Assembly (NCBI RefSeq): GCF_026239555.1
Contig: NZ_JAPIVP010000005.1
Span: forward strand, 1 to 64,000
Direction: 5' to 3'
DNA: 64,000 nt
Source of the DNA: Pedobacter sp. PF22-3
Lineage (GTDB): Bacteria; Bacteroidota; Bacteroidia; Sphingobacteriales; Sphingobacteriaceae
The stretch's first letter is position 1; every line of letters begins with the position of its first letter. The position numbers were made by a program, and so were the translations under genes. This document shows, piece by piece, positions 1 through 7,637 of the stretch. Below the pieces are notes generated by a model that searched no databases, had not been told where the DNA came from, and worked only from the letters and a program-made list of their open reading frames with translations.

Positions 1-256
1 ATGACGACCGCACGATTGAAATGTGTCAATGGAAGCGCAGTTAAAGGATCTTTTAAGATGGAAATGAATCTAAGCAGTTTAACAAGCTCTGTGTTCTCCT
101 TACGCTTTCTCCCTGATTCTCTGTGGTTAAAAAACGCTTGCCATCCTAAGCGTAACCCTTCCCGAATATTCGAGAGTTGAAAGATCTGTGATAAATAGGG
201 TTTGTGTTTGGGTTAGTTAACCAATTTCAACAATTAACCAGTTACCCCCCTCGGCG
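1..256. other. Unassigned 5' edge region
   Basis: No reading frame here looks like a protein, and I see no RNA gene. It may hold the decayed end of something outside the window. The only clear signal is the operator and promoter that follow at 257-301. Confidence 0.4.
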
Positions 257-301
257 CTACGGTTTCCCGTAAGAATAACATCTTCAGCTGCTTTACTTTT
301 G
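257..301 (+). promoter_or_regulatory. Shared palindromic operator plus -7 box, site 1
   Basis: The palindrome CTACGGTTTCCCGTAA (257-272) is followed after exactly 21 bp by TACTTTTG (294-301), a perfect Bacteroidota TAnnTTTG -7 element. No TTTG -33 box is present; the palindrome occupies that region, centred near -41 from the expected start. The ATG of the HSDR_N gene lies 24 bases after the -7 box. The same arrangement recurs at 1759-1803 and, inverted, at 17690-17734. The arrangement is seen directly; an activator binding it is inference. Confidence 0.75.
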
Positions 302-325
302 ATCAACAAACCAAAGCAAGCCTAA

Positions 326-1390
326 ATGGACCTTAAACTTAAATTAGAACAACTCCACCAACGGGTGGTCGGATTAAAAGATCAGATCAATACAGAAGAA
401 GCTACGAAAAATGCATTTGTAATGCCATTTATTCAAATCCTGGGTTACGATATTTTTAATCCTACCGAAGTTATTCCGGAGCATATTTGTGATATCGGCA
501 CTAAAAAAGGCGAAAAAGTAGATTACGTCATCCGAAAAAATAACGAACCTATCCTCATTTTCGAATGTAAACACTGGAAAGAAAATGCTGATGCACACAA
601 TTCTCAGCTGCACCGATACTACCATGTTTCTAAAGCCCGTTTTGGGGTATTAACCAACGGTACGATTTACAACTTTTACGCTGATTTGGAAAAACCGAAT
701 ATTATGGATGAGAAGCCTTTCCTGACGATTGATATCGAAGACCTGAAAGATAACGCCATTAAAATCCTGGAAAGTTTTACCAAAAACGAATATAATCTAG
801 AAACGATCCTCGATTCGGCCGAAGGCTTAAAATACATCAAAGCCATTAGAAAGGAATTCGAAAAAGAAATAGACGGTCCATCTGATGAAATGGTAAAACT
901 ATTAGTGAACCGGTTTTTCAACAAACCCTTAACCGCAAACCGGATGATTGCCTTTAAGGAATATACTAAAAAAGCCCTCGCCATTTCCATTAATGAATCC
1001 ATCAGCGACCGCTTAAAATCGGCCTTGAACATTAATGAAAAAATAGAAAAAAAGGAAGAAGATAAATTAATTCCCGCTATTGAAGATGCTGATACTTCAA
1101 AAATTATAACCACGGAAGAAGAGTTGGAAGCTTTTCAGATCGTAAAGGCTATTTTACGCGAAAAAATTCCTTCAGCGCGCATTGCTGCTCGTGATACACA
1201 ATCTTACTTTGGCGTATTGTTAGATGACAATAACCGAAAACCCATCTGCAGGTTTCATTTTAATACGGTTAACAAGTACATCGAAACTTTTGAGAAAGGG
1301 AAAGATGCCGGAGAGAAAAAACAATTGTTTAATCTTGATGAGCTTTATGATTACCGTTCTCAATTACATCAAACTTTAGAAAATTATTAA
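326..1390 (+). CDS. HSDR_N-type (type I restriction R-subunit N-terminal-like) nuclease
   Basis: A 354-residue soluble protein resembling the HSDR_N domain of type I restriction R subunits, here as a stand-alone gene without helicase, methylase or specificity subunits nearby. Residues 30-90 carry a PD-(D/E)XK nuclease core: D66 in KVDYVI, then E80-C-K82 in LIFECKHW. The middle is helical and charged, and residues 270-350 form a small C-terminal domain of unknown role. The family cuts or binds DNA in restriction and phage-related settings; activity here is inferred from the intact catalytic triad. The ATG fits the promoter at 294-301 with a leader of about 18 bases. The shared operator links it to the downstream PLD operon and the TerD operon. 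Confidence 0.8.
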   Translation: MDLKLKLEQLHQRVVGLKDQINTEEATKNAFVMPFIQILGYDIFNPTEVIPEHICDIGTKKGEKVDYVIRKNNEPILIFECKHWKENADAHNSQLHRYYHVSKARFGVLTNGTIYNFYADLEKPNIMDEKPFLTIDIEDLKDNAIKILESFTKNEYNLETILDSAEGLKYIKAIRKEFEKEIDGPSDEMVKLLVNRFFNKPLTANRMIAFKEYTKKALAISINESISDRLKSALNINEKIEKKEEDKLIPAIEDADTSKIITTEEELEAFQIVKAILREKIPSARIAARDTQSYFGVLLDDNNRKPICRFHFNTVNKYIETFEKGKDAGEKKQLFNLDELYDYRSQLHQTLENY

Positions 1391-1758
1391 TTAGCTACAT
1401 CTCTCACAAAAATGTTGGGGTTGCTTCATGGCTTATCTTGGGAGGAGACAGGGCAATCTCTCATTTTTAAACGCATAAAATCCTGCTCTATTTGTCATTG
1501 AGCGGAGTCGTAGGATCTTTTATAACGATTACCAATCAGTATATTATTATTTTCAACCAGATCAGAAATATAAGATCATTTAAGCCTGCGGACCTCATGG
1601 TTTTTCGTCATTTCGAACGCAGTGGAAAAATTTGCTGAGAAAATATAGTTGTACTTCTTTTACTGTTCACTATGACTTAAGCTTTGTTTAACTATTTGAT
1701 ATTTAGCATTTTTTAATATCTGTCTAGATTGCAGGCATCATGAAAATAGTTTTTTGCG
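1391..1758. repeat. Intergenic spacer with degraded REP-like repeats
   Basis: No gene is seen. The stretch holds fragments of the dispersed type common between Bacteroidota genes: TGTCATTGAGCGGAGTCG near 1494 and CGTCATTTCGAACGCAGTGG near 1605. These look like the two arms of a worn-out palindromic element. This is recognised from memory of such repeats, not from a search. Confidence 0.45.
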
Positions 1759-1803
1759 TTACGGGTTCCCGTAAGGAAAGCCTCTTTAAGCTACATAGTT
1801 TTG
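1759..1803 (+). promoter_or_regulatory. Shared palindromic operator plus -7 box, site 2
   Basis: The perfect palindromic arms TTACGG and CCGTAA form TTACGGGTTCCCGTAA (1759-1774). Exactly 21 bp later comes TAGTTTTG (1796-1803), matching TAnnTTTG. It drives the operon starting at 1848. Spacing and layout are the same as at 257-301 and 17690-17734. Confidence 0.75.
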
Positions 1804-1847
1804 GGGGTATAAAATTAAAAAATCTGTTCATTTCTAAATAAAATCCC

Positions 1848-3842
1848 ATGCTCACAGAAAATACCCAACTTGATCAGCAAGTGTTGCAAGACAACAAAGA
1901 GATTTTTGCCCGGATAGTTAAAGAGCTGGAGGGAGCCGATTTCGAAATTCTGATTGCCAGTGCATGGTTTACTGACGAGGAATTATTTGATATTGTTAAA
2001 AGTAAGGCCGCCCAAAATGTAAAGGTTGAGTTGATTATCGCTGATAATCAAGAGAATCTAAAGTTGGATTTTGATGAACTCATTTCATTGGGTGCTTCAG
2101 TAACTAAAATAAAAAATGTGGGTTATGGCATCATGAACCAAAAGTTCTGTGTAATTGATAAACGGATTGCACTGCATGGCTCTTATAATTGGTCGGTAAA
2201 TGCCAGAAAAAATAATCATGAAAGCATTATCGCAACCAATCATGAAGCGACTGTAGCGCATTTAATCGCCAATTTTAACGATATTAATCATAAGGCAGCC
2301 CTGCAACGCGGCGAGACGGTTGATGTTCCCATAGTACCTTTAAAAGTTGAGGCAAAAATCGAAACCCACACAGCCAAAGAACATGCTATTTCCGAGTTTA
2401 CCAAAGTGCTCGATTCAATGATTGCTGCTGAGATTGGAAATTTTGATCGATCCATATTAAGGGGGCAAGGCTATGAGCGTTCCAAATTTAATAACGGCGA
2501 TCATCAGGTACTTACTAAATCATTAGATACAGTTTATTCTGTTTTTATAAATGACATAGATGTAGTTGAAGACAAAAAGAAACGTCTGAAAACAAAGATT
2601 GATGAGCAGGAAGTAAAGAGCCTTAACGCATTTGAAGAAAATCTTAATTTGCAATTGCAAACCGCTGAGGCAGAAGCGGAAAACGAAACGTTAAATGCCA
2701 GGAACCAGCTCATTAATCTCAAAGCAGAGACTGAAAAAAATAAACAGGAAATCCAAAGCCTTAAAGAAAATAAAATTGGCTTTCATGAAAAGATTATTAC
2801 CGAGATAAAGAATAAGATACGTATTGCACAAACAGATTTTGTTAGTCCAAAATTTAAATGGTATGAGTTTATTCCAGTATTGTTCGCAAATATCTGCCTA
2901 ATCACTTATCTTTTTATCTTCTACTCTTCAGCATGTTATATTTTATTGTTTGCTGTTGAAGATGCAAAGGCTGCCAAAGCCGCAGGGCTTGATGCTATTC
3001 CAATGGAAATATTTAATCCAAAAGCATTGTCCTTAACCTTATCAAAAGGCGGCGCAGGTATCATTTTTATTTTGCTCTTCGTAAGCATCCCACTTTTCTG
3101 TGCACTCATCAAACTTTTCACAAAGAGAACATGGATTATCGTATCCATGTTCCTCGTTGGAATTGTATTGGTTGATACAGCAATCGCCTACAAAGTTTCG
3201 GCAGCTATTTATCAAATGAAATATGAAATAGGTGATGTTACTGAAGCCTGGCTAATATCAATGGCCTTTAAAGATCCTAATTTCTATTTGGTGTTTTTAT
3301 TAGGTGCCTTCGGTTTGCTTATGCTAAAGTTCGCTTTCGAAAAACTCATGTCAATTTTTGATGAAAGAAACCCTGACGTTGCCACATTAAAAAACAACCT
3401 GCTCATCAAACAAATGGACGAGGATTTAAAGTTAGAAGAAGAAAAAAGTCTATTGGTTAAAGGTGAAATCTACCTGATAGAAGGAAAGAACATCGGTTTA
3501 GAAGCACAATATAAAATCACCGAATCTAAGCTCTCATCTATTCCAAGTAAACTAAACCTATTGCGGGAAATTAAAAAAACAGACTTAATTACAGGAAAAC
3601 AACATATTGTAGATATTGCTACGATATACAAAAGCCATGTTGAAAATGACAATCTTCCAATTTCAATTGATTCGTTAAATGATAGGATCAATATCTTTTT
3701 AGAAGGCTGGAACGATTACCTTCACGAAGAATACGCAATCATAAAAGCTACAGAAAAATCGCGCGAGGCATTTGATACTGCTGTAAACTGGCAAAATGAA
3801 AAGGTAAAAAGTTCACAAATAGACAAACGGGTGGTAATCTGA
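1848..3842 (+). CDS. Membrane-anchored phospholipase D-like protein with altered HKD motif
   Basis: A 664-residue protein. Residues 15-125 form a single PLD-like nuclease domain (LIASAWFTDEEL, then KFCVID and HGSYNWS). In the family the motif is H-x-K-x4-D; here it reads N97-Q-K99-x4-D104, so the catalytic His is Asn (codon aac at the expected place), while K, D and the GSYNW serine remain. A coiled coil spans roughly 230-330. About four transmembrane segments follow (near 340-370, 405-428, 433-455, 478-500), then a second coiled coil to the end. It may bind nucleic acid or lipid without cutting, or act with a partner. Its stop overlaps the next start (TGATG), so translation is probably coupled. 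Function is inferred from the fold only. Confidence 0.75.
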   Translation: MLTENTQLDQQVLQDNKEIFARIVKELEGADFEILIASAWFTDEELFDIVKSKAAQNVKVELIIADNQENLKLDFDELISLGASVTKIKNVGYGIMNQKFCVIDKRIALHGSYNWSVNARKNNHESIIATNHEATVAHLIANFNDINHKAALQRGETVDVPIVPLKVEAKIETHTAKEHAISEFTKVLDSMIAAEIGNFDRSILRGQGYERSKFNNGDHQVLTKSLDTVYSVFINDIDVVEDKKKRLKTKIDEQEVKSLNAFEENLNLQLQTAEAEAENETLNARNQLINLKAETEKNKQEIQSLKENKIGFHEKIITEIKNKIRIAQTDFVSPKFKWYEFIPVLFANICLITYLFIFYSSACYILLFAVEDAKAAKAAGLDAIPMEIFNPKALSLTLSKGGAGIIFILLFVSIPLFCALIKLFTKRTWIIVSMFLVGIVLVDTAIAYKVSAAIYQMKYEIGDVTEAWLISMAFKDPNFYLVFLLGAFGLLMLKFAFEKLMSIFDERNPDVATLKNNLLIKQMDEDLKLEEEKSLLVKGEIYLIEGKNIGLEAQYKITESKLSSIPSKLNLLREIKKTDLITGKQHIVDIATIYKSHVENDNLPISIDSLNDRINIFLEGWNDYLHEEYAIIKATEKSREAFDTAVNWQNEKVKSSQIDKRVVI

Positions 3843-4780
3843 TGAAAAAGTATTTTTTAATAAGCGTTTTGATATGCTCGGCCTGTACCTATGTGACGGC
3901 TCAAAAAAGAAAAGAGGCTACTGACTATAACATCGTCTTCGCACCCGATCTATCAAATCGGCTGAACCCTAAATTTTATCCGAAAGCGGTAAATGATGTA
4001 GATATTGTACAGGGGGTACTGAAGAAAGTCTGGCCAGACATATTGAAGTTCAAACGAACAGATGGCCAATTAGACCATTATAGCGTCGATTTTATCAATA
4101 AAGGACTAATAGGATTATATAAAATCAATACGAATTTATTAGCTATCGACCTCCAGCAATTTGATAAACAAGTTGATAGAATTAATTATATATTAGAGAG
4201 AAATAAAGTTATCTCTTCATTACCTAAGGACATCTATAACTTTACTACTGAATATAAGAAGTTTAATGATAAAGCCGCAATCTCTAATAATGGAGCAGAT
4301 ATTTGGACCTACTTTCAATCAGGTATTGATGATCGAATTATTTTGCCAGATCTCGCTGTCGGTAAAATAACGCACAAATTTCGCAATATCATGGTATTAA
4401 TGACTGATGGATATATTGAGGCTGGCATTTATAATAAGGGCTACGATTTAAGTGCTAAAAAGATTGAAGATTTTCGAAATGCTTTTTTGAAATCGAAAGA
4501 TGGAGATATGGCGTCATTCCTATCTAAAAACAGTAAGTATAAAATTAAACCTGCAAAAAATCCATATTTAAAGTCCCTTGAGGTAATCGTGATCGAAATG
4601 TATGACCGATCACTTTCTAAAACAGGTGCAGCCACAAAACATCCAACAGATATGGAAATCATGCGGTTAATCTGGACGGATTGGATGAAAAGCTCTGGTG
4701 TAAAAAGAGTTGAACTTAAGCCTGCAGCAAGCAATCAAGCTGAAGCTGTGAAATATATTCTAGATTTTATTAAAAAATAA
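3842..4780 (+). CDS. Secreted vWA-like protein
   Basis: A 312-residue exported protein with an N-terminal signal peptide (residues 1-20, ending VTAQ). The start of the mature part, YNIVFAPDLSNRL, resembles the first strand and DxSxS-like metal site of a von Willebrand A domain, and IMVLMTDGYIEAG resembles the later strand with its T/D turn. The metal-site match is partial. Translation is coupled to the PLD-like gene by a one-base overlap. A second vWA-like lipoprotein opens the TerD operon on the opposite strand, so the two units may each carry a vWA-type envelope partner. The domain call is from pattern reading and is moderate. Confidence 0.6.
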   Translation: MKKYFLISVLICSACTYVTAQKRKEATDYNIVFAPDLSNRLNPKFYPKAVNDVDIVQGVLKKVWPDILKFKRTDGQLDHYSVDFINKGLIGLYKINTNLLAIDLQQFDKQVDRINYILERNKVISSLPKDIYNFTTEYKKFNDKAAISNNGADIWTYFQSGIDDRIILPDLAVGKITHKFRNIMVLMTDGYIEAGIYNKGYDLSAKKIEDFRNAFLKSKDGDMASFLSKNSKYKIKPAKNPYLKSLEVIVIEMYDRSLSKTGAATKHPTDMEIMRLIWTDWMKSSGVKRVELKPAASNQAEAVKYILDFIKK

Positions 4781-4793
4781 ATGTCCCACCATC

Positions 4794-5006
4794 ATGAAAA
4801 CACTCTCACTACTCATCTTCTTTTTTGCTAACATGATTACCTGCAAAGAAACTACAACCGTATATGTATGCAACAGTCCAGGTGCTAAAAAATACCACAA
4901 CACCTCTAATTGTCGTGGTTTAAGTAATTGTTCTTACAATATTGTAAAAGTGGATATAGAAAAAGCCAAAAAAGACGGCAAAATATTATGCGGTTGGGAA
5001 AAGTAA
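4794..5006 (+). CDS. Small Cys-rich lipoprotein associated with thermonuclease
   Basis: A 70-residue protein with a lipoprotein signal (NMITC, Cys17) and a short motif set YVC, YH, SNCRGL, NCSYN and LCGW. This spaced Cys/His pattern is common in small Bacteroidota proteins found next to or fused with staphylococcal-type nucleases and probably binds zinc. The final Cys of the usual CGxC is missing (the chain ends CGWEK). It starts 13 bases after the vWA gene and its 3' end overlaps the nuclease gene by 19 bases in another frame. Confidence 0.6.
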   Translation: MKTLSLLIFFFANMITCKETTTVYVCNSPGAKKYHNTSNCRGLSNCSYNIVKVDIEKAKKDGKILCGWEK

Positions 5007-5512
5007 GCCTGCTGCTGTTATTGCTCACACTTCAGTCCTGCTTCATCCAGCCGGCAGGAAATAAAGGCATCAACTATAGTCATCTGGTTTTTACCGCCAG
5101 GGTTATCCGGATTTTAGATGGCGATACTTTGGAGGTATTGTATCAGGATCATCCGGTTAAAATCCGTTTGGCGTATATCGATTGTCCCGAGAAACGTGGC
5201 CACCAGCCTTTTGGGACTAAAGCCAAACAAGCCTTGTCCGATTTATGTTTCGGGCAAATGGTAACCGTTCAGGGCCAAAAATACGACCGTTATAAAAGAT
5301 TGATCGCCGTGGTTGTTAACGATAAAAAACAGGTGCTTAATCAGGAAATGCTTAAACTGGGTATGGCCTGGCATTTTAAAAAATACTCGCATGACCCGCT
5401 ATATGCGCAGTTGGAAATCACCGCGAGGAAAAACAAGGTAGGTTTATGGCAGGAAGCAGACGCGGTAGCGCCATGGGAGTGGCGGGGAACGAAGCATCTT
5501 TCTGGGAAATAA
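4988..5512 (+). CDS. Thermonuclease (SNase)-family lipoprotein
   Basis: I chose the ATG at 4988 because it gives a clean lipoprotein signal (MRLGKV, Leu run, LQSC, Cys18); an upstream start at 4928 would add a charged tail inside the previous gene. The mature part is a staphylococcal nuclease domain: ILDGDTLEV with a metal-binding Asp, then KIRLAYIDCPEKRG with the catalytic Arg, Asp and Glu, and YDRYKRLI with the second catalytic Arg. All key residues are present. It is expected to degrade DNA or RNA at the envelope surface with calcium. It is the last gene of the 1848 operon and overlaps the Cys-rich gene by 19 bases. Confidence 0.85.
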   Translation: MRLGKVSLLLLLLTLQSCFIQPAGNKGINYSHLVFTARVIRILDGDTLEVLYQDHPVKIRLAYIDCPEKRGHQPFGTKAKQALSDLCFGQMVTVQGQKYDRYKRLIAVVVNDKKQVLNQEMLKLGMAWHFKKYSHDPLYAQLEITARKNKVGLWQEADAVAPWEWRGTKHLSGK

Positions 5513-5746
5513 ATTCAACTGCACTACAAATGTTCCTTCTGTATTAGGTGGTAGCGCTGCGCAGGATAGTTTATTTTCACAATAAGCTTACGTTAACAAT
5601 AGCTGTCAATGGTATTTATCACTTGCAGTATGACATGGCAAACACAAGAATCTCTGTGAGCATATTATCAGTCAGTCTGTATTTCTTTTTGAGTGCGCGA
5701 TATGCCTGTTCACCTGCCTGGAAAGCCAGCGAAAAGGCCGTATTTA

Positions 5747-5856
5747 ATTACCCCTTCTTTACCTGTTGTTTACCTTTTCTTGGTACCAAGCTTACCCCTG
5801 GGTTACCCCATGGTTACCTTTTCGTTACCCCCTGGTTACCTATTCGTTACCTAAAA
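5747..5856. repeat. 11-bp tandem repeat array (TTACC once per helical turn)
   Basis: Ten consecutive 11-base units. Nine carry TTACC at the same place (unit starts 5747, 5758, 5769, 5791, 5802, 5813, 5824, 5835, 5846); the unit at 5780 is TTGGTACCAAG. Typical units are GTTACCTTTTC and GTTACCCCCTG. The period is not a multiple of three, so it is not coding, and there are no CRISPR-like spacers. It lies between the convergent nuclease and TerD units. Confidence 0.8.
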
Positions 5857-6002
5857 GGTAAAGAATAGGTTTTTTTATGGTAAAAATTTACTGTGCTTTT
5901 GGTGATGTTGCCCTAAGGCATGCTGCCCGCTCATGCCTGCTGATTTGCCCGCGAAACTGGATTGTTGGATAGCTCATTTTAGCCATTATAATATGTAATT
6001 GG

Positions 6003-6033
6003 CTCATTTTGGCCCGATTGAGTCCAAAATGAG
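6003..6033. repeat. Perfect inverted repeat CTCATTTTGG / CCAAAATGAG
   Basis: Ten-base arms at 6003-6012 and 6024-6033 with an 11-base loop. There is no T-run, so it is not a standard terminator. A related GCTCATTTTAGCC lies at 5982 and GAGCCAAAATGAGC lies at 20834. Confidence 0.6.
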
Positions 6034-6133
6034 TTCCATTGCTTTAACGCGACTAGGTTTGATCATGGATTTGAACATACCGGTATAACAGAAATCCGAT
6101 TGGCTAAACATTTTTCACTTAAAAAGCCAAAAT

Positions 6134-6520
6134 ATGGCAAAGTATTCAAAAGGCGCAAATGGCACATTCTCTGGCAAGGTGGGTAGTGTTATTGGCAGCA
6201 ACTGGCGCAGCGTAGATTACCCAAGGTAACTACCTAAAAAAGCAGTAAGCCCGGTACTGACCTTAATTGGCACAGCGGAACAAGTTTGCCCTTGCGCCAG
6301 TACCTAAGCTGGTTAAGGATGTTTTATACTGGCTTTAAAAATAAACAGCTAAGCAAAATTACAGCCTACAATGCTGCAATAAGATCTTTTTAAACCAGGC
6401 AGTTGTTGGTAATTACCCTGATTTTATGATCGGTTTTTCGCAGAAACTTTACCATTCCACAGGCTTAGTAATTAAACCCTGTCTAACTGGCCAATTATAG
6501 CCGTTAGTGCAGGTTTTTTA
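6134..6520 (+). pseudogene. Decayed DUF6266-family gene
   Basis: The start is intact: MAKYSKGANG, then SGKVGSVIGSNWRS, the typical opening of DUF6266 proteins, followed by a stop after 31 codons. Downstream in another frame comes LAQRNKFALAPVPKLVKDV, matching the family segment that normally follows, then further stops. At least one frameshift and several stops make this a relic. The family is a small Bacteroidota protein of unknown function, often present in many copies. The end is approximate. Confidence 0.7.
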
Positions 6521-6537
6521 AATTTTCGTTTTTTGAG

Positions 6538-6744
6538 CTACACTTTCCTCACTGCCGTTTTTAATACCGAGAGGAGAAATAGAATTAGAAATACGATAAT
6601 CAAAGGCGCAAAAACTTCTAACCAGCCAATCCGCCCGAAAATTATTTTGATGATAAAGAGGATGCCGCTAAAAAGCACCCCCAATAGGACTAAGATTTCT
6701 TTAAAACCTCTTTGTTTTGTTTTTCTGGTTCTTCTTTTTGCCAC
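6538..6744 (-). CDS. Small two-transmembrane protein
   Basis: A 68-residue protein with a strongly basic N-terminus (KRRTRKTKQR) and two hydrophobic segments (about 18-38 and 44-62). It starts with GTG. The composition fits a membrane protein with its positive side inside; the + strand frame over the same bases is less protein-like. It lies about 170 bases after the OmpA gene, so it may be the tail of the TerD operon or a separate gene. No family recognised. Confidence 0.5.
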   Translation of the reverse strand: MAKRRTRKTKQRGFKEILVLLGVLFSGILFIIKIIFGRIGWLEVFAPLIIVFLILFLLSVLKTAVRKV

Positions 6745-6790
6745 AAGATTTTTTTAAATGGTTAACTAAACGTGAGTTTGGATCTTAATT

Positions 6791-6880
6791 TCGTCATTGC
6801 GAACTGAAGAAAGGGCTTTGCGTTGGAGTGAAGCAATCTTTTTTGAAAATAAATACATGATAGATTGCTTTGGTTCGCAC
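6791..6880. repeat. REP-like palindromic intergenic repeat
   Basis: CGTCATTGCGAAC near 6792, AAGCAATCT (6831-6839), its exact complement AGATTGCTT (6862-6870), then GGTTCGC. This is the dispersed palindromic element often seen between Bacteroidota genes. It could act as the transcript end of the TerD operon. Confidence 0.6.
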
Positions 6881-6915
6881 ATATTCAGGCTCACATCCGA
6901 CAGCGATACGATAAC

Positions 6916-7626
6916 TTATAGAAACGTAATTTCAACACGCCTGTTCTTTCTTCTTCCGCTGGCGGTTTTATTCGAGGCAACCGGATTTTCAATGCCTTTG
7001 CCTGTGGCGCTTATGCGGCTTGTTTCGATATTTAATGCACTTAAATACTTTTTAAAGGCATCGGCTCTTGCCTGCGATATCTGCTGATTTAAGGCTATCG
7101 GACCATCGCTGCTGGCATAACCATCAATATGGATGGATGCTGCAGGGTTTTTGATCAAATAAGCAACAATGTGTTTGATTAAAATATTGTTGGTACTTGC
7201 AAAAGATGATGAACCCTGAACAAAGGTTACCGGCACAGCATGGTTTAAAGCTTTGACCGCTTGTGTTGGTAATTTGGCATCGGCTGTATTCTGACGGGTT
7301 TTTCTGATCGAATCTTCTTTTATCGCGGGTGATTTTACCTCTGATACAGCAATGGTATCCATACCGCTATCTTTTTCTTTTGCTGGTGCAGCAGGTACAA
7401 CAACTGAAGCCGGATCGGAAGAAATGTTTGGTACGGATGTTTTTGCTGCGGGATCTGTTTTGCCTGATGTATAATACCAGATGCCGCCACCCACAACCAG
7501 TATCCCGAATAAACCGATCAACCAGGCCCGCGATCGGCCTGCGGGTTTTTCGATCTCTCCTTTTGAAAGATCAAATTTAGATGGTGCTGTTTTAGCACCA
7601 TCGTTTTTATTTAAATCGAATGCCAT
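6916..7626 (-). CDS. OmpA-domain inner-membrane protein of the TerD operon
   Basis: A 236-residue protein: a soluble N-terminus with two short motifs (AFDLNKND and KFDLSKGE), one transmembrane helix (about residues 34-52), a Pro/Ala/Ser linker, and a C-terminal OmpA-like peptidoglycan-binding domain (about 130-236) with IHIDGYASSDG, NQQISQARA and GRRKNRRVEI. The OmpA domain should reach into the periplasm and grip the cell wall, while the N-terminus faces the cytoplasm. The FDLNKN-type motif resembles the first residues of the neighbouring TerD protein (FNLNKGDRFSL). It is the eighth gene of the operon, 11 bases after a TerD gene. Confidence 0.8.
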   Translation of the reverse strand: MAFDLNKNDGAKTAPSKFDLSKGEIEKPAGRSRAWLIGLFGILVVGGGIWYYTSGKTDPAAKTSVPNISSDPASVVVPAAPAKEKDSGMDTIAVSEVKSPAIKEDSIRKTRQNTADAKLPTQAVKALNHAVPVTFVQGSSSFASTNNILIKHIVAYLIKNPAASIHIDGYASSDGPIALNQQISQARADAFKKYLSALNIETSRISATGKGIENPVASNKTASGRRKNRRVEITFL

Positions 7627-7637
7627 AATTTTATTTT

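Noticed and set aside
326..1390. Calling the first gene a full type I restriction system subunit (hsdR)
   Set aside because: Only the N-terminal nuclease-like domain is present; no helicase part and no hsdM or hsdS is seen.
5747..5856. Possible CRISPR array
   Set aside because: Units are 11 bases without unique spacers, and there are no cas genes.
5548..5868. 106-residue open frame after the SNase gene
   Set aside because: It is the translation of the 11-bp repeat array and flanks; the period is not a multiple of three and the product has no protein-like pattern.
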